DNA of 64,000 bases, taken from the NCBI GenBank assembly GCA_047967505.1, contig CM106539.1; one strand, given 5' to 3'. This stretch comes from Dipteris shenzhenensis. Taxonomy: Eukaryota; Polypodiophyta; Polypodiopsida; Gleicheniales. Of this stretch, positions 29,090-41,599 are shown one piece after another. Every line of letters begins with the position of its first letter. Position 1 is the first letter of the stretch. Position numbers and translations under genes: made by a program. The notes under the pieces were generated by a model. The model searched no databases and had not been told where the DNA came from. It saw only the letters and a list, made by a program, of their open reading frames with translations.

Positions 29090-29800
29090 GTCTTCTATAC
29101 AGAGACACATGAGAGTCGAGAGCGTCCTCTTCCAATAGTCAGCGGATATACATGGGAGTCTGCCTACAGAGATGAGATGAGGGGTACAGGAGGAGTTCGA
29201 GGTTCAGGTGGAGTTGCAGTCCTTTTCATATTCACACTTCGGGGGATCATTTTAGTAGAGCAGAGAGAGACACATTCCAGATTTCTTTGGATCCGGATAC
29301 GACAAATGGACAGTCGGGATCTGTTTGTCGCAGTTTGCTACTTTTCCCTGGAGACCTCCCACTTTGCGAGAGATTCGAGGTGATGATGAGACATTCCCAT
29401 TTGTTGTCCTTTATCAGTCCATCGTTGACTTTTTAATCGCGGAGAAGTCCTTCTAGTGGGAGACTTTAACGCGAGGACAAGGGCCCGTCAGGTACCACTT
29501 CTTGACTTCAGAGATGATTCCACTCTACTGGCAGATGTTGACCTTGAGGAGGCAGGTATGCTACGGGTTTCGGTTGACAGGCGAGGTCCATTCTCATCTT
29601 ATGGGCAAGCCCTATTAGACCTAGGCAGGATACATGATCTCATTATCTATAATGGTCTTGACAGATGGCCTGCTTCAGGTGGTTTCACATGCTTTCCACA
29701 TGGGGGAGCTCCAGTGTTGTTGATTACATCATGGGATCCCCTGTCTTCACATCTCGCATTGCTGACTTCATTGTAGCACCTCTCCAAGTGATCCAGATAG
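29090..29800 (+). pseudogene. LINE endonuclease domain, broken
   Basis: The region reads SGGVAVLF-FTLRGIILVEQ, then a DLFVAVCYFS stretch and LLVGDFNARTRARQ at about 29452-29493, the APE-nuclease GDFN box. It ends with GGAPSVVDYIMGS in another frame (about 29702-29740), the position of the final SDH-like segment. At least two frameshifts are present. It makes the target nick in intact elements. Confidence 0.75.
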
Positions 29801-29869
29801 GCTACGTGAATACCGTAGACTGGTACGGAGGAAGAAACTAGACTTCGTTCGTCGAAATGAGGAGCTACT

Positions 29870-30835
29870 GAACATTTTGTTTAGTAACAACTCTAAGGAC
29901 TTTTGGCGGAGATTTCTAGGACAGTCCCCTCCGCCACTCAGTGACACCCAGATCTGGTTTGATTATGCATGCATACTTTATGACATCCCAAATCAGCCAG
30001 TCCCTAATCTCTCACACATGCCTCGTCCCACATCCTGCACCCTCTTCACTAGAGGGGTAAAGGATGCCGTAATGAAACTTCATAATGACCAAGCAAAGGA
30101 TCATGAGGGGCTATGCACTGAGTTCATTGCATATGGGATTAACCTCCTAGCCCCGATCTTAGCAAAGCTTTTTAATGAAGCGGTTTGTTTGGGATTTCCA
30201 CACACTTGGACCATTAACACTATCTCACCCATCCACAAGGCAGGGGATCCTAAGAGCTTGGAGAACTACAGGACCATTATGATTGGACATGCCATGTCCA
30301 AGATTTATGCATCAGTACTTGACTCCGAGGTTAGCAGACTTGTAGAGTGTCGAGGACTTAGAGCAGCAAGACATGTCGGATTTCGGCGTGATCATGGAAC
30401 CATGGACCACATTCTCACGCTCAGATGTATCATTGAGGAGATGAGGTCACAGAAGTAGAGGGTTTATTGTTGCTTTGTGGATTTTCGCAAGGCATTTGAC
30501 ATGGTCTCGAGAGCCCGCCTCATACGGCGTCTACAGGACTTGAGTTATGAGCAGGAGATCATTTGGGCTGTCATGGCACTTTACGAGAGAGTTTTTGGCA
30601 GAGTTCGGGCAAGATCTGGGTGGACAGACGAGATCATGAGTACCATCGGGGTCAAACAAGGGTGTCCTTTGTCGCCTACCTTGTTTGGCCTCTACATTGA
30701 CGAGCTTGAGACAGTGATGCAGACACAGGGGGGTGTAGGTTGCTCTCTTGCGGACAGCAAGGAGCATAATCGAGCATTGATTCTTATATTCATCCCTACT
30801 AGGATCATTACAGTTATGTGTCCCTTTGGTTAGAA
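29870..30835 (+). pseudogene. LINE reverse transcriptase, truncated before the catalytic ADD box
   Basis: The frame 29877-30458 has AKLFNEAVCLGFPHTW and ISPIHKAGDPKSLENYRTI (RT motifs 0-1), and VGFRRDHGTMDHILTL (motif 2). A TAG at 30456 interrupts it. 30477-30833 has FVDFRKAFDMVSR (motif A with its Asp) and GVKQGCPLSPTLFGLYIDEL (motif B). Motif C ([YF]ADD) is missing: the frame degenerates after GVGCSLADSKEH and ends at 30833. It cannot be active. Confidence 0.85.
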
Positions 30836-31050
30836 GGCCTTTGTCCCTGTGATTAGTGGTAGCTTTTTATATTGATTGTTGGTCCTTGCAAAGTTCAAAG
30901 TCTTCAGTTCTATTACTCTAGCTCTGTTTGTATGGAGGTATAGCTCTGCATGATTTAGCACTAGTGTTCTGTAAGTTGCGCTATATCTGTTCTAACATGG
31001 TTAGCTCTTAATTGTATTGTTGTTGTTTATTTTTGTTACTCTTTGCCACC

Positions 31051-31070
31051 TCTCTCTCTCTCTCTCTCTC
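31051..31070. repeat. (CT)n microsatellite
   Basis: Ten CT units follow the LINE 3' region and a T/G-rich stretch. Confidence 0.85.
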
Positions 31071-34000
31071 ATGCTCATGCTACCTTACAAGCCCAGCTCT
31101 CAATTCTCGGGATATTGCATAAGGGGAAGGAAAATCTGTTAACCAAGTCTGTTTGTGCTACTTGGGGAGTGAGCATGCGTGTAGAGCATACAACTTTAAG
31201 TATTGGTGCCAGCCTACCAATATGGACAAAGAGTTGTGGATTGCCCTTTCACTATCTGGGCGACAAACAATCCATGTAATTACAAGTAATCCTCCAGTTT
31301 GCATGATAGCGTGAGCTATGGATGAAACATTCACGCGTGCTAATATGTGCAACGTCATTTGAAGCCTCTGAAACGTGTGAAGATTTTTAAAGTTGGTCAT
31401 CAAGTCTAAGTAGTCTTTTGGTCTTGCAACCCAATGTGTGTCTCCATATATGTAGCTAGGGCCTTGGTTTTCAAAATTCCTATTAGAGATTCAACATCAC
31501 CTTCTTGTCATGTGGTTTGGATCGGTACTAGTGAGACTCCGAGAGTCACATGCATCTCTTGATCATTGTGTTTGCATGCAAGTTTCGGTGGCTTAACATG
31601 TCTCTAGACTTAGCTTGGATTATGTCCTTCAAGATTGAATCCTAGGGTGTACTTGGCATTGATGGCGGAGGGAAGTGTTGGTGAGGGAGAGGCTCAAAGG
31701 TTCTCCTATGGCTGCGATTGAGATTGGAACTTGGATGAGTCGGGTTAGCTTCATAGGCTTCCTTCTCGGCTCGAGTTTCTGTTGAGCTACTTTGGGGTAG
31801 CAATCTTGGTCGCTTGCGGTTGGTGAGTGGTGTGGGGTGGCTTGCTAGGTCTCAGGAGGTTGGCACTTGGCTTAGAAGAGAGGAAGGGGCCTAGAGTGTC
31901 AATGAAGGTTCTTCTTTTGGTGGTGGCCAAGGGTAGAGTACATTCACTTCAAGTGGTGCATCTAGATAAGGGTGCCACTCTTCCTTCGGCTATAAAATCA
32001 CATGCACGTCGGGGTGAATTATCTTGAGGTGGGAAAACTTTACTTGTATCAGTTTCGGCCTCGAGTTATTGTTGTTAGGCATCACAAATTGGAATGTTGT
32101 TGGCAGGGGGCTTCCACATTTTGAGCTAAGGTTTGTCAATTCCTTGGTGAGCTCACTAAGCATCTTGAGCTTGAGCTGAGATTCTCGACGCTCGTCAACT
32201 TTAGTGTTGTTGGAGCGCGCTACTTGGAGGCTAATCCAATTATTTACAAGATGGTGCAGGACATTGATGTCTTTTGACGCTCAGACCGTCACGTTTGCCC
32301 ACACCTCTTGCATATGAGTGTGAGATGTGCTAGCATGGAAAAGGGGGATATTTGCCAAAGTGTTAATTGGGTCATTGATCGGCACATTGGCAATGGCCTT
32401 CATTGCCACAACTCTTGAGTTGATGCAAGAAATCAGAGAAGAAGATGAAAGCCCAATCAATAGACTAGCCTTGTGATCTGATGATATTCTCAGCAAAAAA
32501 AGTTCCCGATAGGAAGCGATAGTAGGTGTTAACTCTTCAGCAAGGGTTTGACTATTGAGGTAGCCTTGTGATGTTGAGAAGCGTTTTGGGTGAAATAGGT
32601 GCTCTCATTGTGCAGCATTGGGGATGTTATGTTAGAAGAAGGAATTAGGTAGCTCAAACACCTCGGTGGCAAACTATTGTGTTAGTTGCACTTGTTTGTC
32701 GAGATTAGTCATGGAGTTGCTAGCATTTGCAACTTGTTTGTTGAGAATAGTCATGGAGTTGCTAGTGTTTGCAACTAGTGATAAGTTTTTCAGTTTTCTT
32801 TGCGTTGAACACCAAGTTACAGTTCTATTGGAAATCCTCTTTGTCGTGCATGCACGGATTTCAGGTGTCCAATGCTTGGGCGTGGAGGCTGGATGCACAA
32901 GGAAGGATCGGTTGGTCAGTGGGTCATTTTTCTCTTTTGCGCAGAGGAAGGAAAAAAGTTTGCTTCAGAGGCCATATTGGAGCTTCAAGCTTCATGGGAG
33001 CATCCAGGAGAACGGGATTCTTTGTGGCAGGAGTGTTACAAAACGTTTTTGATTATTGAACTGTAAAACTGCAAGTGATTCTTTTCTTATTGGATATTGG
33101 CCTTATTGTTATTGGAGTGAGGTAGTGATAGCTTGAGTAAATTAATTATTGTGCATGGATCGTGGCATCTTGAGAGCTCGCATGTGTGAAGCCTTCATGT
33201 TGTTTTTGCAGATCGACCAACTTAGCTGTACCATTAGTGAATATTGTCCTTGACTTGAAGGGCTCGTTCCACCCAAGTTTGAGGTTCGTCTTTTTGGGCC
33301 AAGTTTGGTGTTCTAGAGAGGGACTAACATGGGGACAATATGGAAATCATGCCAAGCTTTGCACCGTCATCAAATGACTTGTGTGCCCAAGTTTCTCATC
33401 TCGAAGTTCATTAAATTGGGCCAGTTCATCAACCCTTCTTTGGATAGCTTCTAGTACGTTGACTTTGTTGTTCTACAATACCCACAAACTTGGTACCATG
33501 ATCTTGAGTGGAACCACTGCTTCTAGTCCCTAGGCCACTCGCTTTGCCTTGGTTGCCTACACGAGATTATCATTCATCACTGATTAGGCATTGATGCCCT
33601 GTCTGGTTGAAGTTGTGGACTCCCCCCAATTCTAGGAAACTCTATTGCCAAAATTGCATTTTTATTAGGCAAAGTTCTCTGTCTGTCAAGGGAAAATGGG
33701 AACTCCAATTATTTTTGCATTTTGTGGGACACTGACGTACCCTTGCCACAATCATATTGTGTTAATGTTAACAACCTTGCGATGGGGGTGCTTTTTATAA
33801 GCTCAAATGGGCTTTTTTGTTGATGCATGTTTTGAAGGCCATAAATTCAGACACATGGCTTCACACACTGTGTTGGCTCTATATAAAATGCCCCTTGGGG
33901 AAATTTATGTTTCTGTGAAAAACAAGGATGTTCTTGGGACTTTGGGGACTAGAAACAAAAATGTCCAACCCAAACATTGTGCTAGTTGGGGGAAAATCTA

Positions 34001-37000
34001 AGCTACTTCTTCCGATAACGTTTTAGGAATAGTGCACAATGTTACGAACTCAAAAGGAAAGGAAAAGGTTTCAATTGATGGATGGCATCTTCCCAAAAAA
34101 CTTGCTCCAATCAAGAAGACCCTTCCTCTTACTTGGATTGGTGTTGACAGTCTTTTCTCCTCACCCCTTGGTTGACCAGTGAACCTGGTGCTTGGTGCTC
34201 GGTGTGAGTGCACAATCCTTAGATATAGACAATGCTCAGGTGGAAGATATCCTCTCTTGCACCCCAAGGTATGCTAGGTATGTAGAACCTATACGGTGCT
34301 TGGATGCAAGAGTTAGACGTCATTCTATGCAGCATGCACAGAGAAAACACAAGTGTTGCGGGAAACCAAATAAATAACAAGCCAAGATGCCACAATCTAA
34401 TACTTGTATTATAAAAACGAGCTTCGGCCTGATACAAATAGTTGGAATTGCAAAGGTGCTCCTGCAACAACTAGTGAGTGATACATGGCTTCTCGCCTTA
34501 GCTTGAGGCACCACAGTCATTAAGTGTAGCAAGGATGAAACTTGTCTAGCCTACTTGACTCAGAATTAGACAATTAGTAGAACAAGAGTAAGAGCTAGAG
34601 CCCATTTTAATTCAAGCCTTCTACTCAAATACTCCTAAGGCTCTAGACCACACCAGTCATTTCTAGTAAACCACCTTTTGTACTTGGCCTTGGGAACTTG
34701 CAAAACTTGGCTCCACGGCGTGGCCTGTACTGGTTCCTCCTTACTACTCCAAGTCATGCCGCTTGGTTCATTGGTAACTAGAGGCCAACATTTTGCCTTG
34801 GCTTCACATAATCTGTATCCTCATGGCTCTAGTCCAACTCATATTAGATGTTCAACAAAATTGGACGGCCAGATGGAGCTCGGAGGTGGTCTTGCATTTC
34901 TTCAGGGTGGGTTGCTGGTGTTGGAGGGACAATGGAGGCCAATGGAGTGATGGAGTAGTGGAGAGCTGGGGAACCTTTGTTGGAGCTGTCAAGACGAGAT
35001 GGTTAAGGAAGTCGGGTCGCTCAAGGGATGGTGTGAGTGGCCACACATATAGAGAATTAATATCTATAGGCTCTCATTCTTCCAGGTGTGACAACCACTC
35101 TTCTTATTGTTTCTCGGCTATGGGGTCCATGTCCAAGTCGATAATGCCTAGCTCCAAAAAATTTGAATCCATACCTTTTGAACTATGTAGGAGGCTCGGT
35201 CCATTTAGTGATTGGACTCCTACAAATGCCCAATAAATGATGCCACAAATTGGTGGCCTCGGTGGCTGATGAACCCATAAGAGTTCAGCTAGCCATAATA
35301 GCTCTGTATAGTAAATTGATAGGTGTCCATGGTGGACCTTGAGAGTGCTCGTATCTTATCCATTATCACTTGACGTTTAGCTTGAAACGTCTCCCATTGG
35401 CTCTTGGCTTTATCTTTCAGTGCTAGATTGACGTCATGATAGGCTCGGTCATAGACGAAAACTTCTACGGGTAGGTCACCCAACTACTCTGCATGGTGTA
35501 GGACTGTTTAGAATGAAAAGAAGATAATTTTGAGATAGCTATTTTTGCAAGGGGCAACTGCATGGCATTGTAAGACAAAGGAAAACAGTACTAGACAGGC
35601 ACGAGATGCAAAATTCCATTGGGCAAAACAAGTAGAACCTCTTGCACAAAAGGGATTTGGCGATAGTCAGGCACTCGAATGACATTTGTTTAGCTATTTC
35701 TATAAGACATGGGGGGATGTATGTGTACATGTTTCAATCCAGCTAGCAACCACCAAGGGAAGAAGAACCTTTGGTAGAAAAGTAAAAAGAGAGGCTCGAG
35801 ATCCAATAGCAAAAGGTCTAGGGCCATCATTTTCTTCTCAGAGTCATGCTCGGTGGCTTGCTTGGTGGTGGTGGTCTAGACCTCAGCCACCATGGTCTTC
35901 AAACCAATAGTCTTTATTGAAGTAGCTGGCATGTGAGACTTGGTAGCAAGGTTGTGCGAAGCTGACCTGAGGCCACCTTGCTCGGAAGCTTCATCTTTGT
36001 TGTCATTTGGGACCCTGCATCAAGTGAGCTAACTAGTGTGCTCTTCCTGTGCGGATAGCTTCTGCAACAATACCTAGATTTGTTCCAAGATTTCTCTAAG
36101 TGTCACATTTTCCTGGCATAGTTGGTTCAACTCAATAGTGATAGAAGTAGATGGGGTATATGACTTTAGTTTTTGTCAATTCTATAAAATGACTTGTCCC
36201 TACATTTTCACATTAGGTTTGTACATTCCTCGGCATTGCTTTGGTGTCCTAGAGTTGTTGGGTGATTGCCCGTATGCTGCCCGAATCTTGGCATGGGCCT
36301 CCTTCAAGGCATCATGCTATGCTTTCAATTTATCATACACACTCGTCCTGGGCATTGAGCACAATAAGAATAATCTTTGAGATGCTTCTCGAATGCTAGA
36401 TGTTGTCACTTGTTGTGCCTTAGTGCCTGGGGAGTACCCATAGTGTGTGCCATTTTCCCTCGATTTTTGCAATAAGGATATTATCACCGAAGTAAAATAA
36501 TTCATCGATTTTGTGACCTCGGCAATCGCATCACAGAGCAGGGTTCCTTGGGGTAGGAGTCATCAAAGACATCATTTGGATGCTCAGAAGTGTTCCAACA
36601 CCTTGGCCATTTGACTCTTTGCATGGATTGACTTTCTTGGACACACCCTTAGTAGCCGAATCACGGGGAACTTCCTAATGATTTTCTTAGTTGACATAAG
36701 GGATTACAATAGTCTTAGGGTACTAAACTTCTTTGTTCTCTCTATCACCTAATGACTCAGTGAGACCATTTTCTTGACTTTGAGATGTATCACTATGGAT
36801 GTGCTGGGTTGCTTGTCTACCACCTTGTCTGTGGACTACTCAGGGTCAATCTTCTTCTCGAAATCCTCCGGCACTTAAGGGGCATGGTGCTAACGTGCTG
36901 ACATTCCTCCTTGGTTGCTTGGCCCTGGACCAAACAACACACCAATCTTCACTCATAAAACGCACTTGGCTGGGTATAGGGAGATTCTTGCTTGCCTACC

Positions 37001-37180
37001 AGTAGAAAAACCTTTTCAAGTCATGCAAGATGCACTAATCCTATCGAGTATGCACTAATCCTACCGAGTATACACAAAAGGTATCCAAGTAAATGGCAAT
37101 ACACTCAGTTTAGTAATCCTCAAAAGTCTCAACCATACACCACTAAAAAGTTGATGGTGCATTATGTAGACCAATAACAT
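31071..37180 (-). other. decayed coding-like sequence, probably gypsy-related
   Basis: No intact gene. Minus-strand frames are interrupted but look protein-like in places, for example 35289-35483 (FQAKRQVIMDKIRALSRST) and about 36060-36360 (coiled-coil-like LCQENVTLREILEQI), similar in style to plant gypsy gag and linker regions. A 42-bp tandem duplication lies at 32691-32777. I do not claim specific domains here. Confidence 0.35.
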
Positions 37181-37211
37181 GACTTTATAGGCATATGCAC
37201 CACATTCTGTG

Positions 37212-37529
37212 TTAAATGTAATCTTCTACTAGCCAAAGCAATCTGGTTATGCCCATTATTGCTATCCATAAACGAGTACATTTTGTGTCTTGGAAATTGG
37301 TCAAGTATACCATCCATAAAAGGAATTGAAAAAGGATCTGGAACTCTTTAGGCATTGAGCTTATTGTTTGTAATCCATACAAACTCGAAGCTTGCCATTC
37401 TTCTTGGGCATTACCAAGACAAGGAATAACCAATTTCTCTTCTTGATTACGTAGATGAAGCCTGCTCAAATCAACTAGTCGAGCTTGGCATTTATTTGCT
37501 TGCCATAATTTGGATTCATCTTGTATCAT
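37212..37529 (-). pseudogene. gypsy RT N-terminal remnant
   Basis: In frames around this ORF the minus strand reads VMPKKNGKLRVCMDYK, the start of gypsy RT, followed by degenerate sequence (PISKTQNVLVYG). The catalytic DD box is not present. Confidence 0.6.
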
Positions 37530-37878
37530 TGCTACTGAACCAGCTTAGCATTTGGTAGTATTGAATCTGATGTTGGCAAGTTTCTAGAAGGAATCGTTGA
37601 AAATCGCTATTTCTCCACGTAAAGACATCTCTATGTTCCAAGAAAAGACTTTTGATAGCTTGAAGTTGGTCATCTAGTAAAGGCACTCACCACAACCATA
37701 TGCGGGTCCTTGGTTGCACCTAGATTGAGTTCTTAGTTCATTCTAGAATCAAGCTGAGTGATGGTGGTTAAATTTGGCTCGGCTAGCTCTCGCTCACTAA
37801 TCATGAATTCAGTGAAATGAATGTGGTATAGATGTTGATGTTCTTCCATATTCTTATCTTTCATTACTTTGGGCTCTG

Positions 37879-38097
37879 CTAGTCTCGTTGATCAGCCATG
37901 TGCACTCGAAAAGAAGAGGGCTTCAAGTTATTGAGTTTTATCCTCTTAGCCATGACTTCCAAGATAATATTGAATCTTGAGCAACCATTCATGATCACAT
38001 CGGGTACACTCTGCCTTTTTATTTTGATAGCGATGACCGGAACTTCCTCATCTACCTTCACAGAGTCGATGATAGGACTGGTTATAAGAGGATCCAT
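37879..38097 (-). pseudogene. gypsy aspartic protease remnant
   Basis: The 72-codon frame reads VPVIAIKIKRQSVPDVIMNG, then FNIILEVMAKRIKLNNLKP and FRVHMADQ. It lines up with plant gypsy proteases whose active site is DGGSG; here it reads NGCSR, so the catalytic Asp is lost. Confidence 0.7.
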
Positions 38098-38266
38098 GAG
38101 CTAGGTTTCTCCTCCATTGAGAGTTGCTATAGGAATAACTCTTGAAGCGAGTTTCAACAATTCAGCCATTGTGAGGCTAATCTTCATGTTGTGGAAGGTT
38201 TCCTATGCCTCGGTCATGTCCAAACGTTGGCACTCGATGGAACTCAGCTCACTTGTTTGATGAGGG

Positions 38267-38665
38267 TTTGCCTAGGTCAAGCAATTGTGGAAGTGATTTC
38301 TATTCTAATAGCAAGTCCACTACAAATGCTTTCTCTTTTAATTCGTTGGAAAGATTGGTCGCCATCTATCTCTTCTCCTTCCAATTGGTGTCCTTGAGTT
38401 GTGGTGGGTGCTTCTCAAAACCAGTCGTTGGACCTTGGGACATAGTGATTACATTAAACCTAGTTTGCCTAGATCAATCAATTATGGAAATGATTTCTAT
38501 TCTCTTGGCAAGTCCACTACAAGTGCTTTCCCTTTTAATTCTTTGGAAATATGGGTTGCCACCTATCTCTTCTCCTTCCAATTGATTTCCTTGAGTTGTG
38601 GTGGGTGCTTCTTGAAAACAGTCATTGGACCTTGGGACCTAGTGATTGCATTAACCTCGACCTAG
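38267..38665. repeat. 197-bp tandem duplication
   Basis: Two collinear copies start TTTGCCTAGGTCAAGCAATT (38267) and TTTGCCTAGATCAATCAATT (38464). Both contain the phrases CTATCTCTTCTCCTTCCAATT and CCTTGAGTTGTGGTGGGTGC. They have diverged by many substitutions, so the duplication is old. Confidence 0.85.
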
Positions 38666-39300
38666 TTTGTTACCTCTATTCAAAACAATGTGATAATCAT
38701 CATTAACTCCCTTCTTTTTGCATTTCTTTCAAGTATCTTGATGTTCTCCAACCATAATTTGCACTCGACTTTGGTATGACTATACTCTCACATAGAAGTA
38801 ACATTGGATTTGTGGTGGTCCTTGGGTTTTTCCCCTTGTCTTTTTACCTTTTCCTTTGCTTTGCTCAGATGTCGGTGGATGTCCTTTATTGTGCCAACTT
38901 GTTGAGATTTGTAGTGTGGTTGTTGCCATATTATCAATCAAAACCATCATTCCCAAAGTTAGTAGAAGTGTTATAGTACTTCATTCGACAATCATCTTTA
39001 GTGTGCCCTTTTCAAGAACACTTATTACACTACTCATTCGAGCCAAGTTTACCAAAAATACCTAGTTCCTTAAGGCCTTCTTGATCTTAGACTTCAACTT
39101 ATGTTTCTTATACAAGTCATTCTCTTCATTGCTTTGCTCATCCTTCTTCTTGGGTTAAACTTGGTAGGACCACTCATCTCCAGATCCACTACGCGGTTCA
39201 GCAACTCTTCATAGGTCTTTGTCAAATTGACAATTTTTAAGGAATGCAGATGTACTTGTGTAAAACCTGTAAGCAATGAAGCACATAAAAACCATCACCA

Positions 39301-40271
39301 GGTGGTGTGCTAATGATTGATGAGGGCTCTAATCTATAAGACAAATTATTGAATGGGCTCATTCTTCTTCTACTTTACTTCACTTAGTTTGGTCTGGACA
39401 TCCTTCTCTCATCAATCTTTTGTCTGAACCTCATGGAAATATGGCCATAGAAAATCAACTTGTACAGTAGGCCAACCATATCGAGCACCTCCATGCCCTT
39501 CTATGCCAGAAAGATGACTAGACTCTATGGCTACAGGAGCAACTCGAAGCTGGCAACTTGCCACCGCCAACTCTAGAACATGACTACGATAAACTCCACC
39601 AATGGCTCCTGTTAGTGTCCACATGCATCGTTGCACTTGCATTTGCACCACTCACGATTGAAGGTGCCTTCAACAATTACCTCCACACAATTACCGTTGC
39701 TGCCACATAGCACCACATTAACTTTTGTATCCTTGTACCCTCTATCACCTTCAATCTCTTCCTCTACCATACTAACACCCATGCCCACCCAATAATATCT
39801 ATGGCCAATTTCCATGAGGATATTGTTTTGGAAGATGACCTAGATATCCTCACCCTTGACTTCCACCCCACTATCTACAATTTTATGGATTGGTGTTGAA
39901 TCCTTTGAGACTCCTTTGTTTTTTGCTTGTTGGTAGCCAATGATAGGCCTATACTAGAATTATTAAATTCCAACAACTTCCAGGTACAATCCATAGTCCT
40001 TGGCTAAAGTTCTTACATGGATAGGACAGTATGGCCTGAAAGACACTGAATGCATCTTTAGGTCTCTTGCTTCTTACTATAGTTCCTAATATTAGCCAAC
40101 CAAAATTATTGTACTCTTTAATAATATTGTGGACACCCTACAGAAAATGATTGAATTGTCTTCAATTGGTTTAATGATTCACATGTGGCTTACCCTGCCA
40201 ACATCCAAGAAGTCGATGTTTAGACGGCGTGGGCCATTTTTAATTTATCCCACCCCACCCCCAACTCCACT
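39301..40271. other. spacer without recognised features
   Basis: Only short broken frames on both strands. A weakly protein-like plus-strand stretch near 39985-40080 (KVLTWIGQYGLKDTECIFRS) has no family I recognise. Confidence 0.4.
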
Positions 40272-40604
40272 ATGCACCCCACACCCCTCGTTAATCCAAC
40301 TCCTACCATCACTACTGCCTCTAGTCCCTCACAACCATCCACGTCTCAACACACCACATCACTACACACCACCACCACACACTCACATGACATGATGTTG
40401 CAGGAGCCTATTGGTCTGGATGACCTAGAAGACCTAGGAACCTCAACATGCTACAAAATTTTAAATCCCATGCTCTTCTTCAATGTTGAGGGCCAAGTGG
40501 AAGAGATAATGAGGAGGTCAGCCAAAATCCACTATAACGCCCTAAGTGAAAGGTGCTACAAGATACACTATGTACATACTCACGTGCACACAAAGCACAC
40601 ATAG
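40272..40604 (+). other. 110-codon Thr/Pro/His-rich ORF, unknown
   Basis: The N-terminal half is Pro/Thr/Ser/His-rich low complexity (about residues 1-40). The second half (GLDDLEDLGTSTCYKILNPM...) has normal composition. There is no recognised domain, and no splice or promoter support. It may derive from a retroelement ORF. Confidence 0.25.
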
Positions 40605-41397
40605 AGACATAAGAATCAGAAAGAGACAACTTTGCATAATCCGAATAGGTGAATAATACATAGAATGTTCAAGAGACACTTGGTCTCATGGATATACAAT
40701 GTGCAGTTGCAATCGATGAGACTGAAAGGTTGCGGGTATTGCGCCTCAAGGAATTCGTGCTAGCTCCATGATAACTGCATGCACTATTTATTCCTTAACA
40801 CATGGCACTAATGACAGAATGTGTGGATCCACACTGACTACTGTGGTGTGATGAGAAGTCAGATTAGTGCGGTGCAAAGTGCATTACAATGATTTCAAGC
40901 TATGCCAAGGTAGAGAACCTATACAAGTAGAATTTCAAAATATCCATGAAACATTGCTTGATTTGTAACCAAATAAAAAAGTACGATTGCTTAATGATTA
41001 CATCAGATCAGCACTCTTTGATCCTGCTCTTCCACCGCAATCAGATCGACAACTGTACTATATTCTCTTGTAGGCATGACCTTTGGGATCATTGCCACTT
41101 AGTAATGTCACTGCCCTTGGCTCAAAGAAGAGCTATCGGTATCGCTTGGTCCTCTCTCATCCACTTCGTGTCCACCCGCTCTTCCATCTCATCTTCATTG
41201 ACATCTCTCCTACTTGCGCATCTTTTTAAGTTTTCCTTCTTCAAAAATTTCACCAAACACATATACATGACCCAAAAAAACACACCCAAAAAAAGTTAAT
41301 TTAGACTATTTAAAAAGCCTACCATGTGGCATTTCAATCATCAAAATGTCGTGTGGCAAATTTTTTTTCAGGTGTCAATTTGTTTCCAACCATTGAA

Positions 41398-41402
<5 letters not shown>
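40605..41402. other. AT-rich spacer
   Basis: No gene seen. 41310-41360 resembles the centre of the foldback at 45607-45990 (CCATGTGGCATTT, a spacer, then GTGTGGCAAATTTTTTTT). Confidence 0.4.

Positions 41403-41451
<49 letters not shown>
41403..41451. repeat. (GA)24 microsatellite
   Basis: An uninterrupted GA run followed by the linker GCATGTGTGTGCACGCATGT and then an AC run. Confidence 0.95.
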
Positions 41452-41452
<1 letters not shown>

Positions 41453-41471
41453 ATGTGTGTGCACGCATGTG

Positions 41472-41495
41472 CACACACACACACACACACACACA
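41472..41495. repeat. (CA)12 microsatellite
   Basis: A CA run directly downstream of the GA run, forming a compound microsatellite. Confidence 0.9.
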
Positions 41496-41539
41496 TCCCT
41501 TTGGGGACCCTTGTGTGGTTCAAGCTTGTCAACATGTTG

Positions 41540-41597
41540 ATGGACCATGAAAGTAGGAAGTCATATTCGACCATGAAAGTTGGAAATCATAAAAAGA
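41540..41597. repeat. short tandem duplication
   Basis: Two copies of GACCATGAAAGT(A/T)GGAA, 28-29 bp apart. Confidence 0.7.
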
Positions 41598-41599
41598 AA

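Larger units (their letters stand above)
27545..30835 (+). mobile_element. LINE with L1-ORF1p-like ORF1, endonuclease and truncated RT
   Basis: ORF1, endonuclease and RT follow each other on the plus strand in mixed frames. The RT lacks the catalytic [YF]ADD box and everything after it, so the 3' end is missing or scrambled. No poly-A tail or TSD was identified. Confidence 0.75.
37200..39300 (-). mobile_element. Ty3/gypsy gag-protease-RT remnant, minus strand
   Basis: Read on the minus strand, in order: a gag piece (TYEELLNRVVDLEMSG near 39200), a CCHC knuckle broken by a stop (CNKCS then KGHTKDDC, about 39000), a retropepsin-like domain (38097-37879) and an RT start (37529-37212). Stops and frameshifts are frequent. 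A 197-bp tandem duplication (38267-38665) sits between gag and protease. Confidence 0.65.
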
